In this document: in pieces, positions 48,237 to 60,689 of the stretch
Layout of the letters: each line of letters begins with the position of its first letter
Position numbering within the stretch: position 1 is the first letter of the stretch
Source of the DNA: Polytrichum commune
Taxonomy: Eukaryota; Streptophyta; Polytrichopsida; Polytrichales; Polytrichaceae
Reading direction: 5' to 3'
Assembly: GCA_950295325.1 (NCBI GenBank)
Contig: OX485805.1
Location: forward strand, 46,774,758-46,838,757
Length of the DNA: 64,000 bases
The notes under the pieces: generated by a model
What the model saw: the letters and a program-made list of their open reading frames with translations, nothing else
What the model was told of the DNA's origin: nothing
Database searches by the model: none
Program-made: the position numbers and the translations under genes

Positions 48237-49536
48237 TACAAAAATTGAATATAATTTGATACAATGTTGACAAATCGTGTGTATGCTTTTAACCCCTAAA
48301 TGGCTTGAGAGGCTTTGAAAATTTTAGGGTTATTTTAGGAGACTGCAATTTACAATGCACATATGACCTAAATCCTACGAACTAGGCAAGCTTAGTGGAA
48401 GTTGACTTCTTTAAAACCCTATTTCCTCATGAAATCCGTGTTTACAAAATGAGCTCACGGCCCCATATAAGGACATGGAGGGCTTGAAACTCCCAATGAA
48501 TGATGCCATTCATGTGTGGCCTTGGTTTGGAAAATTTTCCGTACAATAGAGTCATTTGTAGGGTCGCTCAAAGAGGGATGAAATTGTGGGCTTCATCCTT
48601 CTTTGAGAAAACTTTCTAGTAAAAGGTCGTTAGCTTCTTCTATATTGGAGCTTATTTTAAAAGCTAGGTGAAATTTTTTGGGACCTCTTCTTTTCACCCC
48701 ATAAACTTTGAGAGAGAGTTTTAGTAGTTGAAATAGGGTATGCGCATGGGACCTGCTGTCCTAGATCCTAGATTGGCATATGGAAACCTAATTTGGCTCA
48801 TTCATCCTACGGGGACAGGCTAGGAAAATGGCTTTTAATGGCCTGGCACCACTCTTTGTGTATGGTAATTTGATGTTCAAGAAAACTTGGGTGACTTTGT
48901 GTTAATTCTCATAAACTCAAGTTTGGGACTAAACCCGCGCTTTCATCTGCTTTAGTTTATAAATAACTCTAACATGAAGGAGCTTCTTACTTGTTGTGAG
49001 CTTTACTTTACCTCTAAAATTTGATGAGTTCATAGTGACCATCCATGAGGTGTCTTGCTCACAAATACATAAGGTAAGTATACCTAAAAACTGACATAAT
49101 AAGGGTTGAGCATAGATTTTATTATTAAAACGGTCAATTATATGAAGATCAAGAGAACTCCAATGCACTAAAGAGCACATCATTTGGACACCACATGCAA
49201 AAGTTACAAGGTTTTAAAGCTTTTAGTTGTAGAACATCATGCACTTAGCAAGATGAGCTCCTTGACCCAAGTTTGAGGGGTGCCCAAAAATGGCTAAATA
49301 TAATGGAACAACTTATGAAAATTAACTGCTTTTTGTTTGTTAATGAATTCTACTTTATTTTGTTTATTGTTCAGTCTAAACCTACTAACCAAGCATCAAT
49401 CAATCCAATGGACAAAGCCTCATATATGTAGCTAGCTCCTTTTATATCTATATATTTATATATTTATCTATTTATCTATATGCCTATATATATCTATATA
49501 ATAAAAAATATTGTCAGATGTGTTACATATAAGGGT
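44530..49536. other. Long gene-free stretch
   Basis: No gene supported on either strand. GC-richer 45250-46340 gives short frames without motifs. An (ACT)n microsatellite lies at 48203-48235. GGGCTAGACACCC at about 44662 is a reverse-orientation stem-loop with the same GTCTA core as the array just upstream. Confidence 0.4.
48203..48235. repeat. (ACT)n microsatellite
   Basis: About eleven ACT units. Confidence 0.9.
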
Positions 49537-49815
49537 CCCTTCACACTATGGTTGTCCAAGTTGAGAGCTCGGGGGGGGGGGGGGGGGGGCACTCCCTTGT
49601 ATATTTTGCATACACCTGCGATAATGACCTATTAAAATGGGGGCTATTTACCGATGAGAAAGGATTATAAGGGATGCTAATTTTTGAAATAATGGTAAAT
49701 TGTTGTGATTATTTGCACCCTATTGGTAATTATAAATTCTTGGATGGTTGATTTTATGGTACCCTATATTACTTATATGTATTTTTTTCCCCTGATTGCC
49801 CCCATTCCTTAAAGT
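49537..49815. repeat. Dispersed repeat, inverted partner of 14395-14690, with a 19-G run
   Basis: Begins near AAGGGTCCCTTCACACTATGG, which resembles the end motif at 51325-51354, then a run of 19 G at 49571-49589, then sequence matching the reverse complement of 14395-14690. Confidence 0.5.
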
Positions 49816-50870
49816 GTATGATACAGTAAAATTCTTGTTAGAAACACATGTATAGAGTAAGAGAAACAAACATTTACTAGGGTTTAGGGTTCAGGGTCAC
49901 ACTGAAGTCCGGGCAAAGCAAAACACTAAACAATAACAACAAAAGATTGCAATTACATGTCATTAAGCAACACGAGCCAACGAATAAAAGTTGTGTTGGA
50001 TAACACAGTTAGAAACCTTGAGGTCTTAGGGAACAGGCCAGCCACATGTGTCTCAAAGTCACATTTACAAGGTTTGCATAATCCCTACAATTGATGCCTT
50101 GATCTTCCAATCCTACACATTGGAGGAAAATCCCACGCCATGCAAGCAAAATCCACCTAAACTAGCTAGGCTACCATTTACACATGTGGGAGATATGAGG
50201 GTACTCGAACTAAAATGACTACTACAGATTTCAAGGTATACTAATGATCATTCAGCCCTTTTTCCAAATTATATCTCCACATGTGTGAGATAGTACAAAT
50301 TTAGCAGGTTTTATTTTTTATTTGAAATGAACTCACTCAATGAGTTTGCATCTACCTCATCTAAGGTGTAGATTTTGCTAGTTGATTCATACAGTAGAGA
50401 CACAGTTGAGATAATAGCATCCACATCAACCCACACACAGCCACTCTAAACATACTTATATTTGTTGAGACCCGGCTGTTTTTTGAACCAATGGAGGTAA
50501 GCCATAGCAGTTGGGAAGAGCGTTTCTCTATTTCCGTTTTGGACTGCACGTTTCATCAAGTCAATGGGTTGCCAACAATTGCCCCACTTAGTACAAACCT
50601 TCACCCTTATCTTTTGAACCCTTCCTATATAGAACATGCCATATTTTGGTGGCAAAGTATTTAATTTTTGAAACTATCGCTTTTTCTCCATGCTATTTTA
50701 TATGTACCACTTAGGTAATTTAATCATGTTTTGTCAAATGCTATATTACATATAATCATGTTTCACAATCCCAAAGCACCCTATACTACATCTAATAATT
50801 TACAAATTTTACGCCAAATTTTTATACAAGACCCTATATTTTATCGCACGTAGTTCCTACGTTTTTCGCC
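49816..50870. other. Gene-free stretch
   Basis: No gene supported; ends in a C-run at about 50876-50891. Confidence 0.4.
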
Positions 50871-50875
50871 AGTGC

Positions 50876-51354
50876 CCCCCCCCCCCCCCCCGAGGTTGAG
50901 AGGCCGTGAGATTGAATGGCCAAACTTTGTTGAAAGGCCAAGAAATGGGCTGAAAATAGCCAAATAAAATATAGGAAACGGAGCCTTCGGCCAGGCATAG
51001 TGTGAAGCCTCCAAAGGTCAAGCCCAAATTCCAAACGAAGAAAGAGCATCCCGCTTTATTTCTTGTCCAAAACAACCCCAACAATCTAACGGCCAAGATC
51101 TTGTTAGTTTTATATTTTATCTTTAAAAAAAAATAACGATGGCCTCTCGACCATTCTTTTCTGACCCAAATTTCTTTCGAGAGTTTGTTGCCTTCGTCAA
51201 AAAGTACTGCCATGTAGGCATTTTGGAAAGCAATGGCCTTAAGACTTTGGTCTCCAGTGTGAAGGGTCGAGAGGCCAGATTCTTGGTTTCTTGCAATTTG
51301 AATGGTGGAATCGATAGCCTCTCGACCTTCGGCCATAGTGTGAAGCGGCCCTAA
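50876..51354. mobile_element. Possible hAT-like remnant
   Basis: The right end, reverse complemented, reads TAGGGCCGCTTCACACTATG, and an internal CATAGTGTGAAG lies at about 50998. The TAGGG start suits hAT ends, but no 8-bp target duplication or matching opposite end was found, so the boundaries are uncertain. Confidence 0.3.
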
Positions 51355-51794
51355 ATTATATAATTGAGATTCAATACAAACAATGGAATCCAACATATGC
51401 ACCAAAAACAATAAAGGAAAATAATATGGGCCTTGCAAGACTCTTGCCCATTTTCTTCCACAAAGGTAATCATGTATGTGCATCCGATGACACCCGTGTG
51501 ATGTAATTTTTTAAACAACAAATAAACACAAGTACTTGACAAATGGGTTGCTTTTAAATAGGGTCATTTTGAACACAATCCATACAAAACTACAAAAAAA
51601 ATTCCTTTGCGGTTCGAGTGGTCTTCGTTAGCATTATTTCCTAGCGTGAGAGCCTAAAGTATAAGCCACTCAAGGCATGCCTTTATTCTACACAAAATTT
51701 CACATTTTTGTGCAATGTCAAGGCACATAACTTATATAGGGCCTCTTTAACGCTTGGGAATTAACAAAAGTTACCACATGAGGCCTGCATACGA

Positions 51795-52040
51795 GCGAGA
51801 GAGAGAGAGAGAGAATTATCGCATAGAACGTATTGTACTTCTCATCCATCCAGCATAAGAACTTGGCCCCTTATAGGGTTGTTACTGATTCATCTCAATT
51901 TTTCAAATGACCTCAAGTGAACTAATTTGGGGTCTCGAAAACTAATTCCGGTGTCAAATCAACTAAAAAAGTGTAACCTATGGGCTTTTATGTTGGATGA
52001 ATGAGAGGTGCACTTGTATATGATAATTCCCTCTCTCTCC
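51795..52040. mobile_element. MITE with GA-rich ends, family G
   Basis: GAGAGAGAGAGAATTATCGC at the left and ATAATTCCCTCTCTCTCC at the right are inverted. Inner blocks CTTCTCATCCATCCAGCA and TGTTGGATGAATGAGAGG extend the pairing. Same family as 22351-22582. Confidence 0.65.
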
Positions 52041-52049
52041 AACATTGAG

Positions 52050-53175
52050 GTTGGAATATTTTGAAGTAACTCCTCAGCCATTTCCTCATCCATGTCGATG
52101 ACTTTCATCCATCTCGTCAACAAAGACCTGGATGAGAGCTGCTTAGGGCTTGGAGGCAATGTCCTCTCTGGGTGTCTCCGTCAAAAATTTCCTCAGATTC
52201 AAACTCTCTTCTCGGACGCTTGGTTTGCATCGTCACCTGCTTCGATTTCTTCACATCACCCTCTTCACATTCACGTAATTTCTCTGCAATTTGTTCATGT
52301 CAAATTTCTGGTAAGTAGATGACAATCGGTGGCTGGAAAACAGAGCACACGACTTCAATTGACGCAGGTAGGTTAAGTGCCGTGAAACATCACGATTGAT
52401 CAAATTGTAAGTCCAAGGTCTATTCATGCATTGTGTTTAATTGAATAACACAATCCCCCCATTACATTCCATAACTGGTATTCCATTTCTCCATGTTCTT
52501 CGTGTGGTTGTAGGTGACAAAACCGATGGCCGGAAACCAGAGCATGCTTCGCATGTCACGGTGAATTTAGGGTTTTGAGGTTCACTCATACCTTGTGGAA
52601 TCGTGGTGGATACAAAGGAGAAAAGTTTGAGCAGAATTGGCCACTTTTAGGAGAGGTAAGCTGTCCTTGGCTCTACCGGAAAGAAACCTTGAACGTCGTG
52701 GTTTTCATGCAGTATCGTGTCTATAGGATTTCTTGATATTGGAATTGGTTGGATTGAGCTTGATAATTGGTTATGCAGAGCTTCCAGATGACAGTTTCTC
52801 TTGAGAATTTGAGCCTGAAGATTGAGGGGGTGTAACCCCATCATGGACTTCATCATGTAGGGTTTGGCTCATGGAGTTAAGGTTTTTAGGTTTAATTGCA
52901 TCATCCTTCTAAGGTTTGCAATTGGTGGAATGCCCAGCATGTTAGAAAGGATATTCAATATGCTGGAAATTCAAGACAAGGTGGTTAGGGTTAAGCTTGG
53001 CAAACATGCCTATGGGTGAACACTTGACCAAGGGCAGACAGGGGTCAGATTTTAACCGAGCTTGATCTATTTGCATCGGTATCCAGCCAGCATAAGAGAA
53101 CTCTTTTCCCATTGTGGAATTGGAAAGGGGGTTTAATCTTGTGCACTGAAATTCATCGCAACAAGGACCACAGCC
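52050..53175 (+). promoter_or_regulatory. Upstream region of presenilin with a likely leader intron donor
   Basis: GC rises from about 52070. TTTCTG followed by GTAAGTAG at 52311 is a strong donor site, which suggests a non-coding first exon and a leader intron. The acceptor cannot be chosen with confidence. Two diverged copies of a GATGACAATCGGTGGCTGG-like block (about 52318 and 52513) lie in the putative intron. The ATG context is CAGCCATGG. Confidence 0.4.
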
Positions 53176-54633
53176 ATGGAGAAGGGGATTTTGGACACTG
53201 TGGGCAGTGAGATCGTCGGCATCGTAACCCCGGTGTCGATATGCATGTTCCTGGTTGTGCTTTTAGTCCACGTACTAAACCCGCATGGAGACCAAGCACC
53301 GGTTTCCAACATAGCCATGATGGTGTACAATGAGCAGCCGTCCGACTCGTTCTCCGAGAAGCTTGGGGGAGCATTGCTGAATGCGCTCGTGTTTGTCGTC
53401 ATCGTCACGGTGGTGACATTCATGTTAGTTGTGCTTTTTTACTACCGATGCACCAAGTGCCTCCGTGTGTACATGGGGATCTCCGCGTTCACGGTCCTGG
53501 CATGGATGGGAGGGATTGTTGCTGTCCAGCTGATTCAGTTGTACTCAATTCCCGTCGACGTGATTACGTTCACAATTTGTACCATAAACTTCGCGAGTGT
53601 GGGCGTTGCAGCTGTGTTCTTCTGCCGGATGCCGATTGTGGTCACTCAGGGGTATTTAATCTTCATCGGCATGCTCGTGGCGTTCTGGTTCACGAAGCTG
53701 CCTGAATGGACGACATGGGTGCTCCTCCTGGCTATGGCGGCTTACGATGTCGTTGCCGTGTTAACCCCAGGGGGTCCCCTCAACATGTTGGTGGAGATGG
53801 CGATCGCCAGGGACGAAGACATCCCAGCACTGATTTACGAAGCCCGCCCGAACGTCTCGAGCACAGCTCGCATACCTCCCACTCAAGCACAGATGACATC
53901 TTCGGCTGCGGACGGTCCCCGGCCAAGACGATGGAACCGAAGACGAGCTTCCCAGACGACAAACGCATCAAATGAGCCTTCTCAAACCACAGAGCCCGAG
54001 GGAAGCTCCAGATCACCAAACAATCAGCAAACTCTAAATCTTGCCACGACGGGTGCAGGTGACTCTCATAACAACCTGATCACTCAGCCTCCCATGGCAC
54101 CCGAAGTGGGCATTCTTGGCTCAAGATTGGTCTCTGCCACAGGGGAGGCGGGAGCCCTAAATGCCGCAGCGACCATTCTGAGCGACGACCGGCCCCATTT
54201 GGATGATGATAGAGTACCTTTGGTTCAACGCCACTCACAGATTTCATCAGGCAATTCAACCTCATTAGAGAGATTGGAAGCAGGACAGGAATTGCCGGCA
54301 ACAGCTGCGGTCAGAAATTCGGAATTGGCAGAGGATGATGAGGAAGGGATTGGCCTTGGGCTTTCCGGTGCCATCAAACTGGGGTTAGGGGACTTTGTCT
54401 TCTACAGTGTGTTGGTGGGACGAGCAGCTATGTATGACCTGATGACCGTGTATGCTTGCTACCTTGCGATTGTGGCAGGTCTCGCAGCAACACTGATTCT
54501 TCTTGCTGTCTGGAGGAGGGCACTTCCCGCTCTGCCCATCTCCATCTCCTTGGGTGTGCTGTTCTATTTCCTTGCTCGCCTTTTGATGGACCCATTTGTC
54601 CTGGACATGAGCACTAACCTTGTGTATTTTTAA
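53176..54633 (+). CDS. PSN: Presenilin, catalytic aspartyl protease of gamma-secretase
   Basis: One exon encoding 485 aa. Presenilin is the intramembrane-cleaving subunit of gamma-secretase; in plants it sits in endomembranes, and the partners nicastrin, APH-1 and PEN-2 are encoded elsewhere. Hydrophobic segments run from about 14 to 200 and 395 to 475. The first catalytic aspartate is D191 in AAYDVVAV, the second D406 in KLGLGDFVFYSVLVG, and the PAL motif is at 451-453 (LPALPISISLG). Between them lies a long hydrophilic loop (about 225-395) rich in Ser, Thr, Asn and Gln, with an acidic end (AEDDEEG), where autoproteolysis normally occurs. The N-terminus keeps MMVYNEQPSDS near residue 48. All signature residues are present, so it should be active. 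Length and loop size fit plant presenilins. Confidence 0.95.
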   Translation: MEKGILDTVGSEIVGIVTPVSICMFLVVLLVHVLNPHGDQAPVSNIAMMVYNEQPSDSFSEKLGGALLNALVFVVIVTVVTFMLVVLFYYRCTKCLRVYMGISAFTVLAWMGGIVAVQLIQLYSIPVDVITFTICTINFASVGVAAVFFCRMPIVVTQGYLIFIGMLVAFWFTKLPEWTTWVLLLAMAAYDVVAVLTPGGPLNMLVEMAIARDEDIPALIYEARPNVSSTARIPPTQAQMTSSAADGPRPRRWNRRRASQTTNASNEPSQTTEPEGSSRSPNNQQTLNLATTGAGDSHNNLITQPPMAPEVGILGSRLVSATGEAGALNAAATILSDDRPHLDDDRVPLVQRHSQISSGNSTSLERLEAGQELPATAAVRNSELAEDDEEGIGLGLSGAIKLGLGDFVFYSVLVGRAAMYDLMTVYACYLAIVAGLAATLILLAVWRRALPALPISISLGVLFYFLARLLMDPFVLDMSTNLVYF

Positions 54634-55849
54634 TTCAAAGCTCGCCAACACTATTATCAGTGGCTTCAACCATGCCTAGATGAGCAATTCCTTCACCCTT
54701 TCTCTTTCCCATTCCACTTCCTCATTTTCTTTTGCAGAGATTGAGTCTTTGGTCTGTGGATTGGTTCTCTATTTTCGAATCAGTCTCTCATTCCTGTGTT
54801 GTAGATATCTATAACCGTTGTTGACATGATTCGTAGAAGGAGGTTTCTCTTTCCCAGTCTTTTTTGTATGCATGCCCTACATATCTCTGTTTCATCAGCA
54901 CATCATGTGCTACTTTTTGACCACAGAAGGTGTCTCTGGGTGTTGGAAGGCCATCAGAGTTTTTGACACATCTGTATGTTGTGGATTTTTAATTGGTGCA
55001 TTGGAACTCCAATTCTATGTTTTCCAGTGGCGGTCTTCACTGCTGATAATTGATGAATGCAAAGTTGAAGACTGAACACGAAAAACCTCATGCTTTCTAC
55101 ACTGCTAAGAACCATGGGTGAGAAAACTATGAAAACGAAATTTTGAATGTGCAGACTCTTGGTCAGTTTAACATTGAAACCCACACTATTTAGCGAACCA
55201 CATTATCTAACAATCAAGGTCTTTGAAACAAATGATGGTATCTCCTTTAAATTTTACTTGTTTTCATAGACAAATAACCTATTTTATGAAGTTCCTTGTG
55301 CTCTTTCTAAAGACACAGAGGTCATTGCTACCATTTAGCCATTTGGCTACATTGACCTTCCAAGATCAATTGCATGTACCTTGAAGAAACACCTTGTCAA
55401 TTTTTGGATGTTTTTCTCCTTCAACTCTTGGACGTAGGAAGTGATTTTATGCACTTTGGATTCATATTCTCAATTTCTTTTAATAATACGCATACCCACA
55501 ACTAATAGTAAAAGAATGACAACATAGTTTTGTGGTTGAAGATTAAAGTGCAACTAGTGTTGCACATTATTTTCATCCTTAATGGCGTATATTGTGGGCC
55601 ATAGTGTAGGGATATGAAGGGCAAATCACACTGAACATATGCCCACAATATTTACCATAATTTTGTAGTGTACCTTGGTTCAAGCGCTTTAGCATTAAAT
55701 AATGACCACATAAAAAGGCATGTAGATCAAGGTCACATGGTCAAAGTCGAGCATTAAGATATTTTGAGCATTCTTTGCTACATTTTGATTTTCAAATTTG
55801 TGGTTTGAAGTATTTGCCTTTTAATTTTTGGCACCAATCAAAAGGGCTA
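54634..55849. other. Presenilin 3' flank and gene-free sequence
   Basis: The 3' untranslated region probably covers the first few hundred bases. No canonical AATAAA is obvious and no other gene is seen. Confidence 0.45.
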
Positions 55850-55985
55850 CACCGTTTTGGAGGTGTATGCTAGGTCACATTGATTATTGACAACTTCACT
55901 ATAAGTGTCATGTCATGACATTGGGCGTTCAAGTGTGCTTACCAATAGTTTAGCATGAGTATGTTCAATAGTGTTAGACAGTTAG
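55850..55985. mobile_element. Fragment of a family-T MITE, reverse orientation
   Basis: CACCGTTTTGGAGGTGTATG follows TA. The words TTGACAACTTC, GGGCGTTCAAGTGTGCTTAC and AGCATGAGTATGTTC match the reverse complement of the right half of 17366-17899. Confidence 0.6.
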
Positions 55986-56097
55986 ACAATACCCATGGTA
56001 TGATTTAGAAGGATTTTTTCTTTAAAAACAAGGTGACCCACATATACCATTATATACACATTTTGACTAAGAAACTTACAACCTTTGCCTTAAAAAC

Positions 56098-57430
56098 CTA
56101 GTAAATAATAAAACTCTAGGCCCATATAAGATACCCAACTCCATACTCAAAAACATGCCCCAAAAATTCCAACACATGTTATTCTTATCTTTCACACAAT
56201 GGTATAAACAATCTAACAATACCACTCTATTAAAAAAAATGAGATCTCTCCTTACTACCCAACCATAGACCTATAGCACTTGCTAACACTATCTACAAAC
56301 TTTATACCAACACTTTGACATTCATACTCTCATCATATGGAGAAAAATACCAAATACTACAAGATAGCTAGGAAGGTTTTAGAGCAGAAAGGTGCACATC
56401 AAAACAACACACAAACACAGACACTAGTAGTATCATTAGAAGACTCCCAATTCACCAACCGGGACATTTATTTACTTTACATTGACTTCAAAAACTCCTT
56501 TAGTGATATAGATCATGCACACATATTAGCTATCATGAAAGACTTAGGATACCCTGAAGACACAACCAAACTGGTAGGTAACATATACTCACATTCCAAC
56601 ACCATATTTACTAGAAAATACTTTGGCCAAACCAAAGAAATACCAATACAAAGAGGTACAAAACAAAGAGACACCCTTAGCCCATACCTCTTTATCATAT
56701 TTATGGAACCACTATTAAGATGGTTACAAAAAAGAAACTATGAATAGATCTTTGGAACATTCAAAACCACAATTAGCTTTATAGCATACTCAAAGGATCT
56801 AGTAGCCATCACCAACAAATTCACATCACTACAATCACAACTTAACAAAATAGATAGATATTGTGAATGGGCACGTATGGACCTTGGAATATCAAAATGT
56901 GCAGTCACATGGTGTCCAAATAAATCCAAAACGAACCAAGTAACATTCAAAACATAATTACAAATTGCCAATATCACATATAGAAACCAGCCCGTCCCAA
57001 TATTATATCAAAACAAACCATACATACACCTAGGAATCCAACTCATTCCATCCCTCAAATGGAAAACACAAATACACATCACAAGCACCAAAATTATCAG
57101 CCAATATAATCAATTAGCAAATTGTCCAACAATAATCAAACAAAAAATCAGTATGGTAGATACAATAATCAGTGTGAGAATTGCATACAACTTTTATGTA
57201 GTACCATACTCACTACCCGGATTCATAAAACTAGATACAAATTAATAATAACATTTCAACATAAAATATGTGGACTCCTTAATTACACACCAAATATAGT
57301 CACCCAACCACCCCATGAGTTGTTTGGAATAGAAGCATTCTCATTAAAAAAAAAACCTACCTTAGATGTATCGGAGAACAACTCAAAATTGCACTCAATG
57401 ATAAAGGCAAACTTGGAATAATATATAGGG
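56098..57430 (+). pseudogene. Reverse transcriptase remnant of copy B
   Basis: Readable pieces include NKTPGPYKIPNSILK (fingers), a GFRAE-like box at about 56375, LLYIDFKNSFSDIDHAHIL (catalytic Asp in IDF), IPIQRGTKQRDTLSPYLFI (primer-grip side; usual QGDPLSP-type motif) and, after a TAG at 56746, FIAYSKDLVAI. The last should be a Y/F-x-DD box, but the first aspartate is replaced (SKD), so the active site is broken. KWKTQIHI and QHKICGLLNYTPN follow downstream as in LINE post-RT regions. Confidence 0.75.
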
Positions 57431-59317
57431 GTCTTACACACTATATACTAGCTAAACATAGAGGTGCAAAAAATATACCTAGTATCAAACACCATGACTA
57501 TAACCGATCACCCACCACTAGAACAATATCCGTCATCAAAGTAGTAGGTGGAGCCCATCTTAGAAGTAAGATAGAAAAGTTCCCCTTGGAAGCCACTCCA
57601 CTTGAAAAATAAATGGCATAAACTATCCACAACACCACCCCCCAAAAAAACTCTCTACTCAGAACCTAAAATACATGCACAAAATGCTCCTAGAAGACAT
57701 ATATGACATAAAACAACTCACTTTATGAAATGGCACACACTTGATGTCCCATATTGAGTGTACAAACTATTACAAAAAACCAACACACCTAATAAAACAA
57801 GCACTAAAAACAATATAACAACTATTTTGCCACTTGTGATGTAATGAAAATTGTCAAGAGTCATGCCAGAACCATTACCCACCATGTACACTAAGCCAAT
57901 AATATATTATAATACAACATAATATAGATACTCTAAATAAAGAAATCCTCAGACATCCACCAACCCCACCACACCTAATACATCCGACCACATCCGCACA
58001 CATAAAAAAAACAACCTAGTAAGATACCCTATACACTCAATAATAGACCATTACATAAAACCAACTAAAGATAAATACAAAATTACAAAAAAATAAGACT
58101 CATACCTATGCCAATGGACACTATCCAGTGGCACAATCTACAACCAAAAAAACTCCCACAAAGAGAATTATTTCCCTATAATCTCCCAAGCATCATACAA
58201 CACAACACAACACAAATATAACACTCACATACTTTACCAAAAAACAACATACAATATATGAAATTACCATAAGAGAAAATATTTTTTTCACCCAAAAGAA
58301 AATCCAAGACACATATCTCCACCCCTAAACATCCCCCTTGTAAAAATCTCAACACATGAATGCAACCCTGAAAAAGATATCAATGCTAACATAAACAAAA
58401 TTCAAGTACAAGATGACATTGCCCACATATATGACCTTACATGCAAACACCTTACAACCATTCCTTACAACCGACTTGTATGGTTGTGGACCCAATACAA
58501 TCGAATGCTACACCATCCACATGACCTAATACCCTACCCAATCATTTGAAATAGAAATAACATGGCTATATCATAGATATAAACACATGATCCCAAAAAA
58601 TACCCACTCAAAAACTCACACCATGCCCTACCCAAAGTACTATCAGACTACATCACACTGTTCTTAATATTATACACTCCTACTTCTCTTCACCAGTCAC
58701 ATGCTCCACTCAACTAATAAAATTCTTCTCACCATTTCCTAGAGATAGAATTTTTGGATCTCTTAGTAACGCATTCTCACATAGATGGCAAGGAATAGGT
58801 AATGCTCACCCTCGCAGTGAAACTAAAGCCCAAACAACCATCCATTGGGCCAAGCTAGCAGCTATACACGACCCAAATACCACCACAATACTTACCATCC
58901 CAGATAAAAATTGGTATCAAGACTTCACCCCATATTTAGGCCCCTTCCCATACACACATGTAATTACTCACATGCCAACATATACCACGAAATACGAGGA
59001 ACCAACTAACCCACCATAACTCATCGAGCCACGTATAGAACCACTTGCTATAAAATTTCTCTGCGTACACCACTGGAATAATACCATCGGTACCACATAA
59101 CAAATAGACACAATAAAAAATATATGCAATAACCTTAACATAACCCACACAATCGCGCAAATTGCCCCTCCTACCCCACAAAATATAGCAATTAACAAAA
59201 ACAAAACAAGGAATTCCCTCACTTACTCAATCTCAAATATCCACCCCATAACACAATCCCACCAACCCCAAACTATGGGAATGAAAAACCCCTTAAATCC
59301 CCCCCCCCCCCCCAATA

Positions 59318-59700
59318 TTGCTTCTACATGGATGGATCCTTCAACCCTCTAAAAAAAGTAGGAGATATCTGGATATAGGAAGAAGTGGGATACGGTATAT
59401 ATAGCCACGAAAAAATTTAAACTTGCAATACAATTACCAGACCTACAAAACATATTTAAAGCATAATTAATGGCCATACATCACGCCCTTACGATAATAA
59501 ATAAAAACTTTCTAGATTAATCCGCACATATCTTCACAAACTGCCTTCATGGCCTATATGTGATAGAAAAAAAATAAAAAAATAAAAAAATAAAAAAAAA
59601 CACCCCACACTATACAACAACCACCCCGATAAAACCATTTTAGAAGAAATAGTTAACTTCCTTATACAAAGAACTCAACCCACAACACTATCAAAGACAG
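59318..59700 (+). pseudogene. RNase H remnant of copy B
   Basis: FYMDGSFNP supplies the first catalytic Asp (codon at 59331). In a second frame LPDLQNIFKA is followed by TAA and LMAIHHALTIINKNF. In RNase H this place holds the second acidic residue (A-E-L-x-A), so a stop replaces the expected Glu. SAHIFTNCLHGLYVI replaces the third Asp with Asn. Copy A has the same TAA at the same position but keeps the third Asp (HIFIDYFKGLYVI). Confidence 0.65.
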
Positions 59701-60039
59701 AGCACATGTAAACATCACATGAAACGAAGAAGTGAACACTCTTGCTAAAGAGGGTACATCAAAAGAACACTCCAACGCCTCACAACCACATGAATTTGTT
59801 CACTCAACACAGTACTACTACTAAAGAGATGTTTGGCCATCAATGGGAACAACCCCTGACAAAGGACCTATTAGATTCCTTGAAAAACATCTCACAAAAT
59901 ATGATAAGAATATAAATTTAGGATTGATCCCCATAATTTATCCCAACATAGATAAATGAATAGCCAAGGAGTTATCAAATAAATTTTGGACAGACAAAAA
60001 CAAAACTAACTCTCCAAAAACATGTCTTCTAAAACTGAG

Positions 60040-60689
60040 ACATGGTCAACGCCAACAAACAACTATTCTTTGATAGGGAAGCCTTCTCATCAATTACATG
60101 CCCCATATGGAACTCCCCAAACCCTAATACATGGTTACATGTACTTTTAAAGTGCAAACAACACCACATACATGCCCTCCGAACCAAAAGACATAATAAG
60201 GTAGTATGGGAATTAAGAAAACTTATAGTGGCATGAGAAGAGTCAAGGTGTTATGTTCTCATGAACACAGGCACATTCAATAATGACCGCCCAAAAAAAA
60301 CACAGTCCCCCCATGGCTATTACCTTACACGTGTGCCCACACAAAGATGTCATTGCAATGCGAGATTCAAACCAGACCTCCTATGTGTGACAGGACAATC
60401 TCCACCACCAACAGACCCTAATGATAACCTAATAATACAATTCATGGAATTCACAAACTGTATTGATAGAATACCATATGAAACTATAATCACAAAACTA
60501 GAAAAATGTAAACCATTAATACATTATATTATCAAGAGAGGATGGAAGGTAGATCAACTAATAGTCATCACGGCTGGTGCTAGGGCAACCACACACACCC
60601 TTTTTATAGAAAGTATTGAAACAACATTTAAAATCCCTAAGCTAAGCATCAAACACACATTTAAGGAAATCAACCTCATTGCCATATAA
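60040..60689 (+). pseudogene. Zinc-binding and restriction-like endonuclease region of copy B
   Basis: TCPIWNSPNPNTWLHVLLKC followed by HALRTKRHNK corresponds to a CPxC...H...C reverse-transcriptase-associated zinc motif, with the second Cys mutated to Trp. After one TGA the frame 60261-60689 (142 aa) reads RCHCNARFKPDLLCV, QFMEFTNCIDRIPY, CKPLIHYIIKRGWKVDQL and ITAGARATTHTLFI. Each piece aligns with copy C (RPDIMCI, QFIEFTYCHDRFPE, YDPLITALRANGW, ITAGVRGAIH), which supports a conserved catalytic domain. Confidence 0.65.

Noticed and set aside
49537-51354. A 1.8-kb hAT element from 49541 to 51354
   Set aside because: The end motifs are similar, but the candidate 8-bp flanks do not match and the interior contains unrelated repeats.
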